From positions 86,074 through 150,073 of the forward strand of contig JBQLZQ010000085.1 of assembly GCA_052168355.1 (NCBI GenBank): 64,000 nt of DNA. Direction: 5' to 3'. Under the pieces are notes generated by a model. That model saw only the letters and a list, made by a program, of their open reading frames with translations. It was not told the DNA's origin and did not search any database. A program made the position numbers and the translations under genes. Positions 9,694 to 17,165 of the stretch are shown piece by piece (position 1 is the first letter of the stretch; the number at the start of each line of letters is the position of its first letter). The DNA is from JBQLZQ01 sp052168355 (GTDB lineage: Bacteria; Pseudomonadota; Alphaproteobacteria; DSM-16000; Inquilinaceae).

Positions 9694-9724
9694 GGCGGGC
9701 GGTGTCCTATCGGCCCCGCCCGCC
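9694..9724 (-). terminator. Hairpin downstream of the binding-protein gene, possible terminator
   Basis: A perfect 9-bp stem (GGCGGGCGG at 9694-9702 with CCGCCCGCC at 9716-9724) and a 13-base loop lies ten bases after the stop of the minus-strand binding-protein gene. No clear T-run follows on the minus strand, so it may be a weak or Rho-assisted terminator or an mRNA-stabilising stem. Confidence 0.45.
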
Positions 9725-9733
9725 ACGATCGCT

Positions 9734-11005
9734 TTACTGCCCGAGTTCGGCCTTGAGGGCGGTGACCTCCGCCGCCGTCATCTCGCCCGTGGTGGTCACT
9801 TCGCCGCCATCGATCTTCCACAGGCGGAAGGGACCTGTGATATCGCCGTACCGGTCGAACGACACCGGGCCGATCACGCCCTCATAGCGGATGGACTTGC
9901 CCTCGGCGATCAGGGCGAGCGCCTTCTCGAATTCCTCCGGTCCGGCAAAGATCGGCTCCCCGGCCGGGTCGACGACCTGCGGGATGGCCGCCCTGATCGC
10001 CTCGGAGTCCGTGGCCCCGGCCTTGGCAATGGCCAGACCGACAATGGCGCCGGCGTCGTAGGACCTGTCGGCGGCCGGCGCGCTGGGGGCGATCCCGTCC
10101 GAGAACGCCTCGTAGTTGGCATAGAAGTAGTCCGTCGACGGCGTCGTCGTGGTCCCCGACGACGTGCCGTAGGCGCCGTCCAGAAACTGCGCCCCGACGC
10201 TGTCGATGAAGTCCTGCGAATTCATCCCGTCGTTGAGCAGGAAGGTCTGCGGCCCGCCTTGGGAGATCCAGGCCCGGGCGATGGTCGCGCCATCGACGGG
10301 GTAGCTGACCAGGTACAGCGCCTCCGGATCGCCGGCCATGGCGGCCGTGACCTCGGCCGCATAGCTCGACTGCTTTTCGTTGTAGGGCGTGACCGACGTG
10401 ATGACGCCGCCCAGGGCCTCGTAGGACTTGGAGAATTCCTTGACCATGTTCACGCCAAAATCGTTGTTGACATGGATGATGGCCAAATTGGTCAACCCCT
10501 GGTCCATGGCGTACTTCGCCGCCGCCGTGCCCTGCAGGGCGTCCGAGGTGATGGTGCGGAAGAACACGCCGTTGGTCTTGCCGTCCTGCCCCAGCGCCGT
10601 CAGGGTCGGCGAGGACGAGGCCGGCGAAACCTGAACGACGCCGGCCGGCGCCGTGACCGAGGTCAGGATGGGGATCGACACCGACGAGATGATGCCGCCG
10701 ATGATCACCGGCACGCCCTTGATGTTGACCAGCTGCGTGGCCTGATCGACGGCGATGTTGCCCTGGCTCTGGGAATCGCGGGTATCGGTCACCAGGGTGC
10801 AGCCGTTGACGCCGCCTGCCTCGTTGAGGTCGCGGAACGCCATTTCGACGGATTTGGCGCCCGCCTGACCGTACTGGCCGGCGGGGCCCGTCAATTCCAT
10901 GACTACCCCGACGGTGATTTCGCAGGCCGCCGCGGGAACGCTGAAAAGGGCGGACGCACCGGCCGCCAGGGCCAGCGCGGACGCAAACGATCGGATTTTT
11001 TTCAT
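9734..11005 (-). CDS. Branched-chain-amino-acid-type ABC transporter periplasmic binding protein
   Basis: Periplasmic ligand receptor of the Leu/Ile/Val-binding (peripla_BP_6) family, 423 residues. The signal peptide spans about residues 1-27 (MKKIRSF start, AAA before CEITVG). The mature protein opens with the family pattern VGVVMELTGPAGQYGQAG. It is the natural partner of the livGFHM genes transcribed the other way from 13716, because those genes lack a receptor of their own. Start ATG 11005 overlaps the upstream stop (ATGA) and has an AGGAGAGG ribosome site. The ligand is unknown; the surrounding reductases and Rid domain suggest something other than leucine. Confidence 0.9.
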   Translation of the reverse strand: MKKIRSFASALALAAGASALFSVPAAACEITVGVVMELTGPAGQYGQAGAKSVEMAFRDLNEAGGVNGCTLVTDTRDSQSQGNIAVDQATQLVNIKGVPVIIGGIISSVSIPILTSVTAPAGVVQVSPASSSPTLTALGQDGKTNGVFFRTITSDALQGTAAAKYAMDQGLTNLAIIHVNNDFGVNMVKEFSKSYEALGGVITSVTPYNEKQSSYAAEVTAAMAGDPEALYLVSYPVDGATIARAWISQGGPQTFLLNDGMNSQDFIDSVGAQFLDGAYGTSSGTTTTPSTDYFYANYEAFSDGIAPSAPAADRSYDAGAIVGLAIAKAGATDSEAIRAAIPQVVDPAGEPIFAGPEEFEKALALIAEGKSIRYEGVIGPVSFDRYGDITGPFRLWKIDGGEVTTTGEMTAAEVTALKAELGQ

Positions 11006-11469
11006 GAGTGTGCCTCTCCTGTGGGCGCCGGGTCCCGATCGGCATCGGGGCCGGCGGCTGGTATCCAGGTTTCCTGGACGAAGCGCCACACGACGCCATG
11101 GGGCGCCGCGGGGTCGCGTGTCAACAGAGCCGCGGACCGCCGCGCGGTGCGGGTGGTTCCGTGGTCCTGACGCTCGATATAGGTGACCAGGACGGTGTCT
11201 GTTCCGTGCCAGACCGTGTCCCCCGGTTCGATGACGATGCGGAAGGCGTCGCTCAGCTTGCCGCTGGCGGCGGTGAGGGCGGCGATCACGGTGTCGCGGT
11301 CTTCGAATGCCCCGTCGGGTCCGATCCGGCGCATGTCGGGGTGAAAGGCCCGCCGGGTCGCCCGCATGCCGCCGTCGGTCCCCTGGCCCGTGAACCAGGC
11401 CACAAAGAAGTCGTGGCGGGCGCGGATTTCGGCGTGGGCGGCCTCCTCCAGGGTCATGGTCGTGGTCAC
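11002..11469 (-). CDS. SnoaL-like/NTF2-fold small protein
   Basis: A 155-residue cytoplasmic protein with the look of the nuclear-transport-factor-2 fold: an N-terminal helix (EEAAHAEIRARHDFFVAWFT), a central HPDMRRIGPDG segment and alternating strands ending in GVVWRFVQETWI. Members of this fold are isomerases, hydrolases or ligand binders; no specific activity can be assigned. It is embedded in the operon, overlapping the binding-protein start by four bases and the reductase stop by four bases, so it probably acts on the same substrate pathway. Confidence 0.65.
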   Translation of the reverse strand: MTTTMTLEEAAHAEIRARHDFFVAWFTGQGTDGGMRATRRAFHPDMRRIGPDGAFEDRDTVIAALTAASGKLSDAFRIVIEPGDTVWHGTDTVLVTYIERQDHGTTRTARRSAALLTRDPAAPHGVVWRFVQETWIPAAGPDADRDPAPTGEAHS

Positions 11470-12515
11470 GCCGCGCCCCGGTTGAGGTTGTAGCGCATGA
11501 TCGCGCCGTGCGGCCCGTCGCGGTCGCGCTCAAGCGTGTAGACATCGCCCGGCGGGCCCGCGCGCTGGGCCAGGACGGCGTCGATCGCGGCCCTGTCCGT
11601 GTCGGAGAGCGCAAGAGCCGTGATCGCCAGATTGGCGTCCAGATGAGAACGGTCGCGGGCGCCGACGATGATCGCGGCCACCCCCGGCCGGTCGAGGATT
11701 GCGCGGCTGGCCACCGTGGCGATGTCGGACCCGTGCCGGTCGGCGATGGCGCGCAGCACCGTCAGCAGCCGCTGGAACAGGTTCCAGCCGCCGAACTCGT
11801 CGATGATCAGCTTATATTTGACCAGGGATCGGTTTTGCAGGGGGCCCGCCGGCTCGGCACGTCCCAGCCAGGTGTCGCTCAAGAATCCACCGGCCACGGT
11901 GCCGTAGCAGAGCAGGGCGACGCCGCGGTCCCGCGCGGCCGCCACCATGGTCCGGCCGGGACGGTCGTCGAGCAGAGAGTACTGGACCTGCATCGCGGCC
12001 AGCGGCACACCGGCATCCGCCAGCGCCGTCATATGGGCGGTGTCGAAATTGGTGCCGCCGATATTGGTCACCTTGCCCGCCCGTCGCAGGTCGACCAGCC
12101 ACCCGGCCACGTCCAGCCAGCCCGGAACCCCATAGTCCCACCAGTGGAACTGAACCAGATCCAGCCGTTCGGTACGCAACCGCCTCAGGGACCGGTCGAT
12201 CACCGCCTCGACATGGTCCTTGGTCAGGCGATCCAGGACATTCAAATCGGGCACCAGCTTGGTATGGACCTTGACCGCCGACAGCGCCGCCTGGCCGCGG
12301 CGCGCGGCATAGGCGTCGCGAAACCGCCCGATCAGCTCCTCGACGCCGGTATAGATGTCGGCGCAGTCGAAGGTGGTGATGCCGGCGTCGGCAAAGGCGA
12401 TCAGGTCGTCGATCGCCTGATCCGGATCGACCTCCCCGTGACCGCCGGCCAGCTGCCAGCCGCCACGAATGACGCGCGATATCTCATGATCCGGGGCGAG
12501 GGCGGCGCGGTCCAT
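11466..12515 (-). CDS. Aldo/keto reductase
   Basis: NAD(P)H-dependent carbonyl reductase or dehydrogenase, 349 residues, TIM-barrel AKR family. The catalytic tetrad is intact: Asp50, Tyr55 (FDCADIY), Lys86 and His124 (VQFHWWDY). Start chosen at ATG 12515, four bases after the TIGR04076 stop; an upstream reading frame exists but reads through the neighbouring gene. It closely resembles the N-terminal half of the fusion protein at 17162 (shared HWW, NFD, YGT-GGFLS and WLG motifs), so the locus carries two paralogous reductases. The likely substrate is a sugar-like or cyclic carbonyl compound imported by the adjacent transporter; this is inferred. Confidence 0.88.
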   Translation of the reverse strand: MDRAALAPDHEISRVIRGGWQLAGGHGEVDPDQAIDDLIAFADAGITTFDCADIYTGVEELIGRFRDAYAARRGQAALSAVKVHTKLVPDLNVLDRLTKDHVEAVIDRSLRRLRTERLDLVQFHWWDYGVPGWLDVAGWLVDLRRAGKVTNIGGTNFDTAHMTALADAGVPLAAMQVQYSLLDDRPGRTMVAAARDRGVALLCYGTVAGGFLSDTWLGRAEPAGPLQNRSLVKYKLIIDEFGGWNLFQRLLTVLRAIADRHGSDIATVASRAILDRPGVAAIIVGARDRSHLDANLAITALALSDTDRAAIDAVLAQRAGPPGDVYTLERDRDGPHGAIMRYNLNRGAA

Positions 12516-12519
12516 CACC

Positions 12520-12888
12520 TTACACCTTTGGCCGGGGCAGTGCTGTGGCGGTCGTTTCGGCATGCGTGAAGTGCCGCTCGCCCGTGCGGGTGATCCGGAA
12601 CCGGGTCGGGCAGTTGGGGTCGGGGCAGGCCACCTCGGCATCGGTGGTCATCCAGTCGTTGGGATGGGTCGGGCGCTGCTTGGCCGGCAGCAGCGGCAGC
12701 AGCGCCGCTAGAGAGTAGATGGAAAAGCCCTGGCCCGGCGGCAGGTGCAGCATCTCGCCGCGCAGGTCGAAATGATCTCCGGGCTTCGCACCGCAATGGA
12801 TGGTCGCGCCGTCGGGCGCCACCACCTCGACCCTGAGGTCGTAAAGCGTGAACCCGTCGTCGATCTTCGCATCGGTTTCGTCAGCCAT
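12520..12888 (-). CDS. TIGR04076-family protein of unknown function
   Basis: A 122-residue protein that matches the TIGR04076 pattern: FxxYDLxVEV at the start, a conserved Cys in IHCGAKPGD, FSIYSLAALLPLLPAKQR, a NDWM motif and ACPDPNCPTRFRI near residue 95. The three conserved cysteines hint at metal or thiol chemistry, but no member has a firmly known activity. Start at ATG 12888, overlapping the GntR stop by 8 bp. Placed directly after the regulator and before the reductase, it is likely to have a catalytic or accessory role in this pathway. Confidence 0.75.
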   Translation of the reverse strand: MADETDAKIDDGFTLYDLRVEVVAPDGATIHCGAKPGDHFDLRGEMLHLPPGQGFSIYSLAALLPLLPAKQRPTHPNDWMTTDAEVACPDPNCPTRFRITRTGERHFTHAETTATALPRPKV

Positions 12889-13657
12889 CACCGCCTCCGT
12901 TTCCCGTCGGGTCGATCGATGCCGGTCGGGCGCGCAAAAGATCGAAGGCGCGGCCGATATCGGCCCGCAGCGCCGTCCGTGCCGCCGCCACGTCGGCGGC
13001 CTCGATGGCGTCGATGACGGCGCGGTGATGGCTGGTCGCCGGGCCGTCAGTGTCCGTATCGAACAGGGAGGCGGCGGCCCTGACATAGGGGCCGGACTGC
13101 ATCCACAGACTCTCCACGATGGGGATCAGGACCGGCGATCCGGCTGCCTTGTAGATCAGGAAATGAAAAGCGTGGTTGAGGTCGGCGACCTGGCGGGCCG
13201 TCTGGATCCTCCCGCCGGTCAGCGAGTCGTAGGCGTCGGTCAGTCCGCGCAGCTCGGCCAGGTCGGTCGGTGTCAGGCGGGGCAGGGCCAGCGCCACCAG
13301 CTCGCCCTCGATCAGCGACCGGGCTCGGACCAGATCGTCCAGCCGGGCGGCCGCGATCAGCGGCACCCGCACCGAGCGATTGGGCATCGGCTCCAGCGCC
13401 TGCTCGGACACCAGCCGGCCCAGGGCCTCGCGCACCGGCATGGTGCTGGTCGACATGCGCTGGGCGACCTCGTGGATCCGCAGCACCTCGCCGGCATCGA
13501 ATTGCCCCCGGATCAGCGATTGCCGCAGCGTGTCGTAGACACGGTCCTGCACGGTCCAGCGCCCCACGGGGGCCAATCCCGCCAGACCGCCCGCCTCCTT
13601 GCCATAGGGTGGAATGGGCCGGATCTCGTCCTGTCGTCGCGGCGCCGTCGATGTCAC
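12881..13657 (-). CDS. GntR-family regulator, FadR/FCD subfamily
   Basis: Ligand-responsive repressor or activator of 258 residues. The winged helix occupies about residues 35-100 (VYDTLRQSLIRGQFDAGEVL, then STSTMPVREALGRL) and the all-helical FCD ligand domain about 108-240 with the metal-type HFLI and HHRAV histidines. GTG start at 13657 preceded by GGGGGA. It heads the minus-strand operon and diverges from livG; the 58-bp spacer holds several palindromes, so it very likely controls both arms of the locus. Confidence 0.9.
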   Translation of the reverse strand: MTSTAPRRQDEIRPIPPYGKEAGGLAGLAPVGRWTVQDRVYDTLRQSLIRGQFDAGEVLRIHEVAQRMSTSTMPVREALGRLVSEQALEPMPNRSVRVPLIAAARLDDLVRARSLIEGELVALALPRLTPTDLAELRGLTDAYDSLTGGRIQTARQVADLNHAFHFLIYKAAGSPVLIPIVESLWMQSGPYVRAAASLFDTDTDGPATSHHRAVIDAIEAADVAAARTALRADIGRAFDLLRARPASIDPTGNGGGDG

Positions 13658-13696
13658 GCGGTCCCCCGGTCAGTTCGATCTTTACAGTAGGGAAGC

Positions 13697-13723
13697 GATC
13701 ATGATCATGTAAAGTGTGATCAC
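13697..13723. promoter_or_regulatory. Palindrome cluster, candidate GntR operator
   Basis: The short spacer between the GntR and livG genes contains a perfect 10-bp palindrome GATCATGATC (13697-13706) and a perfect 8-bp palindrome GTGATCAC (13716-13723) that overlaps the livG start codon; TGATCA is then repeated at 13724. Such a cluster between divergent genes fits an operator for the FCD regulator. The livG start has no visible ribosome site because these palindromes fill its place. Confidence 0.45.
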
Positions 13724-14507
13724 TGATCAGACATCATCGGGACCGCCGCTTCTCGAGGTCCGCGACCTCGTCAAATCCTTCGGTGGGCTGCGGGTGGTCG
13801 ACCGCATGTCGCTGTCTGTGGCGCGGGGCGAGATGGTGGGGGTGATCGGCCCCAACGGTGCCGGTAAGACCACCCTGTTCAACCTGATCGCCGGAACCCT
13901 TCGGCCCGAAGCGGGCACCATCCTGCTGGCCGGGCGGGCGATCCAACACGATCCGCCCGAGCGCCGCATCCGGCACGGGCTGGGCCGCACCTTTCAGATC
14001 CCGCGCCCGTTTTCCGAAATGACCGTGCTGGAAAATGTGCTGACCGCCGTCCAGCATCAGGCGGGAGAGGGCATGGCGGCCAACTTCCTGACCCCCGGCC
14101 GGGTGGCGCGGCAGGAGAAGGCCTCCATCGGCAAGGCGCGCGCGCTGCTCGACTTCGTCACCCTGGACGCCCTGGAGAACGAGCCCGCCGCCATCCTTTC
14201 GGGCGGCCAGCGCAAGCTCTTGGAACTGGCCCGCATTCTGATCGCCGACCCGGCGCTGATCCTGCTGGACGAACCGGCCGCGGGGGTCAATCCGGCGCTG
14301 CTGGAGGTCATTGCCGACCGGATCGTGGAGATCAACGGACGCGGGGTCACGGTTCTGCTGATCGAACACAACATGCCGCTGGTCGAACGGCTGTGCGGCC
14401 GGGCCCTGGTCATGGCCGCCGGCCAGACGCTGGCCGAAGGGCGTCCGGCGGATCTTGCCCGCAACCGCGAGGTGGTCGAGGTCTATCTGGGCGAGGCGCG
14501 GGTGTGA
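13716..14507 (+). CDS. livG: ABC transporter ATP-binding protein, LivG type
   Basis: First of two ATPases of a branched-chain-amino-acid-type (HAAT) importer, 263 residues. Walker A GPNGAGKTT near residue 47, signature LSGGQRK near 163, Walker B LILLDEPAAG near 185, and the switch His in LLIEHNM. The C-terminus has the short LivG-type tail. The GTG at 13716 is the only possible start, as an in-frame stop lies six bases before it and no ribosome site is visible. It overlaps livF by four bases. The receptor is the minus-strand gene at 9734. Confidence 0.93.
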   Translation: MITDQTSSGPPLLEVRDLVKSFGGLRVVDRMSLSVARGEMVGVIGPNGAGKTTLFNLIAGTLRPEAGTILLAGRAIQHDPPERRIRHGLGRTFQIPRPFSEMTVLENVLTAVQHQAGEGMAANFLTPGRVARQEKASIGKARALLDFVTLDALENEPAAILSGGQRKLLELARILIADPALILLDEPAAGVNPALLEVIADRIVEINGRGVTVLLIEHNMPLVERLCGRALVMAAGQTLAEGRPADLARNREVVEVYLGEARV

Positions 14508-15262
14508 CGGGAGCGACGCCGGCGGAGGCCGTGCTGACCACCCGTGGGCTGGTCGCCGGCTACGGACGCGACCTGCCCATCGTCAAGGGTGTCGACGTCG
14601 CCGTCGCGCGCGGCGCCCTGGTGGCCGTCCTGGGGCCCAACGGGGCCGGCAAGTCGACCCTGGTGAAGGCCGTCGCCGGGCTGGTGCCGGTCTTCGCGGG
14701 GCAAGTGCGGCTCGACGGCGAGGACATCACCGGCATCGGCGCGCACCGGATGGTGCGCAGCGGACTTGCCTTCGTGCCGCAGACCGAAAACATCTTCGCC
14801 ACCCTGACCATCCGGGAGAACCTCCAGGTCGCCGCCGCCGTGCTGCCGAGGGGCCGGCAGGGTCGGCGGATCGACGCCATGTTCGCCCTGTTCCCCGACC
14901 TGGCGGCGCGCCCGTCCCTGGTCGCCGGGCGCCTGTCGGGCGGCCAGCGGCAGATGCTGGCCACGGCCCGGGCGCTTCTGGTCGAACCGTCGGTGCTGAT
15001 CCTGGACGAACCGTCGGCCGGGCTGGCGCCGCTGCTGGTGGGCCAGGTGTTCCAGACGCTGCTGGCGATCAAGGCGACGGGGGTCACCATTGTCCTGGTC
15101 GAGCAGAATGTACGGGCCGCGCTTGCCGTCGCCGACCGGGCCGTCGTCCTGGTCGACGGAATCGTGCGCCACGACGCGCCTGCCCAGGGTCTGGCCGACG
15201 ACCCCATCCTGGCGGAGCTGTATTTCAGCCGGCCGGCGTCAAAGCAAGGGATAGGCCCATGA
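14504..15262 (+). CDS. livF: ABC transporter ATP-binding protein, LivF type
   Basis: Second ATPase of the importer, 252 residues. Walker A GPNGAGKST near residue 47, signature LSGGQRQML, Walker B LILDEPSAG and switch His replaced by Gln in LVEQNV, as in LivF proteins. Start set at GTG 14504, which overlaps the livG stop (GTGA); the frame is open further upstream only by reading across livG. The stop overlaps livH by four bases. Confidence 0.93.
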   Translation: MTGATPAEAVLTTRGLVAGYGRDLPIVKGVDVAVARGALVAVLGPNGAGKSTLVKAVAGLVPVFAGQVRLDGEDITGIGAHRMVRSGLAFVPQTENIFATLTIRENLQVAAAVLPRGRQGRRIDAMFALFPDLAARPSLVAGRLSGGQRQMLATARALLVEPSVLILDEPSAGLAPLLVGQVFQTLLAIKATGVTIVLVEQNVRAALAVADRAVVLVDGIVRHDAPAQGLADDPILAELYFSRPASKQGIGP

Positions 15263-16170
15263 ACCCGCAGGCGCTGATGGATGGGCTGATCGCCGGATCG
15301 ATGATCGGGCTCGGCGCCATCGGCGTCACCCTGACCTATTCGATCCTGCGCTTTGCCAATTTCGCCCATGGCGAGCTGGTGGCCTGGGGCGCCTATTTCG
15401 CGCTGATGGCCAGCGGCGCCGTCGGCGCCCTGATCGGCGCGTCGGTGGAGCCAGTGGGCCCGTTCAGTTTCGGCTGGTCGCTGGCCCTGGCGGCTGTCGC
15501 GGCCGTGGCGATGACCGCCGGCCTGGCGCTGGCGGTCGATGCGGTCCTGTTCCGGCGGTTGCGGTCCCAGGGCGCGGCCATCATCATCGTCGTCATCGCC
15601 AGCTTCGGGGCGTCGATTGCTTTGCGCAGCCTCCTCGAATTCATCTTCACCTCGCGGCCCGTCTATTTCACCGCCGAACTCCAGATCGCCATGCCCCTGG
15701 GGCTGGGGGTCCGCGCCACCGCCGACCAGCTTCTGGCCGTCGGCGTCACGGCCCTGCTGGTCATCGCCATCCACGTCCTTCTGACCCGCACGGCGATGGG
15801 GCGGGCGATGCGCGCGGTCAGCGAGAACCGGGCCCTGTCGGGTGTCGTCGGCATCGATGTCGCCGGCGTCATCCGCACCGTGTGGATCCTGGGGGCGGCG
15901 CTGGCCTGCGCCGCCGGGATCATGGCCGGGCTGCTGGTCCAGATCCGCCCCTATATGGGGTTCGATCTTCTGTTGCCGCTGTTCGCCGCCGCCATCCTGG
16001 GCGGCATCGGCAGTGTGCCGGGCGCCATTCTGGGCGGCCTGATCGTCGGCCTGTGCGAAGCGCTGGCGGTCCAGGTCGTCGGGGCGGAATGGCGGGCCGC
16101 CGTCGCCTTCGCCATCCTGGCGCTGGTGCTTCTGGTCCGGCCGCGCGGGCTGTTTGGGCGAGCGGCATGA
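15259..16170 (+). CDS. livH: ABC transporter permease, LivH type
   Basis: Inner-membrane permease of 303 residues with about eight hydrophobic segments. It carries the LivH N-terminal motif LTYSILRFANFAHGEL (about residues 25-40) and the C-terminal GGIGSVPGAILGG permease loop that docks on the ATPases. ATG 15259 overlaps the livF stop (ATGA). It pairs with LivM. Confidence 0.93.
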   Translation: MNPQALMDGLIAGSMIGLGAIGVTLTYSILRFANFAHGELVAWGAYFALMASGAVGALIGASVEPVGPFSFGWSLALAAVAAVAMTAGLALAVDAVLFRRLRSQGAAIIIVVIASFGASIALRSLLEFIFTSRPVYFTAELQIAMPLGLGVRATADQLLAVGVTALLVIAIHVLLTRTAMGRAMRAVSENRALSGVVGIDVAGVIRTVWILGAALACAAGIMAGLLVQIRPYMGFDLLLPLFAAAILGGIGSVPGAILGGLIVGLCEALAVQVVGAEWRAAVAFAILALVLLVRPRGLFGRAA

Positions 16171-17165
16171 GCATGGAAGTTCTGGCCTACGGCGCGTTCT
16201 TCCTGACCATGGCCCTGACCTATGCGCTCGTCTGCCTGGGCCTGAATGTGCAGTGGGGCCAGACCGGCCTGTTCAATGTCGGGGTCGCCGCCTTTGTCGG
16301 GGCCGGGGCCTACGTGTCGGCCATCCTGACGACGCCCGAAACGGCCGGCCGTCTGGGCGGCTTTGCCTTGCCGATGCCGGTCGGCTGGATCGGCGGCGCC
16401 ATGGCGGGCGCGGTGCTATCCCTTCTGGTCGGATGGTTGACCATTCGTATGCGCGCCGACTATCTGGCCATCACCACCTTCGGCGTGGCGGTCAGCGTCC
16501 AGCTTGCCCTGCTCAACCTGGAGCCGGTCACCGGCGGCCCGTTCGGGATCGGGTTCATCCCCAGGCCGTTCGGAGACAGGGCGGGCGACGCCCTGGTCTT
16601 CAGCATCGGCAACCTGCTGCTGGTGGCGGTCGTCGTTCTGGCGGTCTATCTGGCGGTCGAGCATCTGGTGCGCAGCCCTTGGGGCCGGGTCCTTCGGGCC
16701 ATCCGGGAAGACGAGGCGGCCGCCCAGGCGGTCGGCAAGAGCCCATCCCGCTTCCGTCTTCAGGCGTTCGTCCTGGGCGGCGCCATCATGGGGCTGGCCG
16801 GCGCGGTGCAGGCCCATTTCATCGGCTTTATCGCGCCGGAGAACTATGTGCCGATGCTGACCTTCCAGGTTTGGGCGATGCTGATCGTCGGCGGGTCGGG
16901 CAACAATCGCGGGGCGATTTTGGGCGCGGTTCTGGTCTGGGCCATCTGGGTGCTGTCGGCGGTCGCCATCGAGGCCGTGTTCCCGGCCGGCGCCCAGGCC
17001 CGGGCGGCGTCGCTGCAGATCGTCGTCATCGGCATCCTTCTGTGTGCCATTCTGCTGCTGCGCCCGCAGGGTCTCCTGCCCGAGGTCAAGACCGTCTCCC
17101 GCCACATCCGCGCCCGTCAGCCGGCCGCGTCCGCCCCGTCCCCCGACCGCCAAGGCCAGCCATGA
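16167..17165 (+). CDS. livM: ABC transporter permease, LivM type
   Basis: Second permease of the importer, 332 residues, with about nine membrane segments. Typical LivM features are GLNVQWGQTGLFNVG near residue 28, the coupling loop RAIREDEAAAQAVGK near 188 and GGSGNNRGAILGA near 245. The last 25 residues are cytoplasmic, basic and proline-rich. ATG 16167 overlaps livH and its own stop overlaps the reductase-Rid gene, so transporter and enzyme are made together. Confidence 0.93.
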   Translation: MSMEVLAYGAFFLTMALTYALVCLGLNVQWGQTGLFNVGVAAFVGAGAYVSAILTTPETAGRLGGFALPMPVGWIGGAMAGAVLSLLVGWLTIRMRADYLAITTFGVAVSVQLALLNLEPVTGGPFGIGFIPRPFGDRAGDALVFSIGNLLLVAVVVLAVYLAVEHLVRSPWGRVLRAIREDEAAAQAVGKSPSRFRLQAFVLGGAIMGLAGAVQAHFIGFIAPENYVPMLTFQVWAMLIVGGSGNNRGAILGAVLVWAIWVLSAVAIEAVFPAGAQARAASLQIVVIGILLCAILLLRPQGLLPEVKTVSRHIRARQPAASAPSPDRQGQP

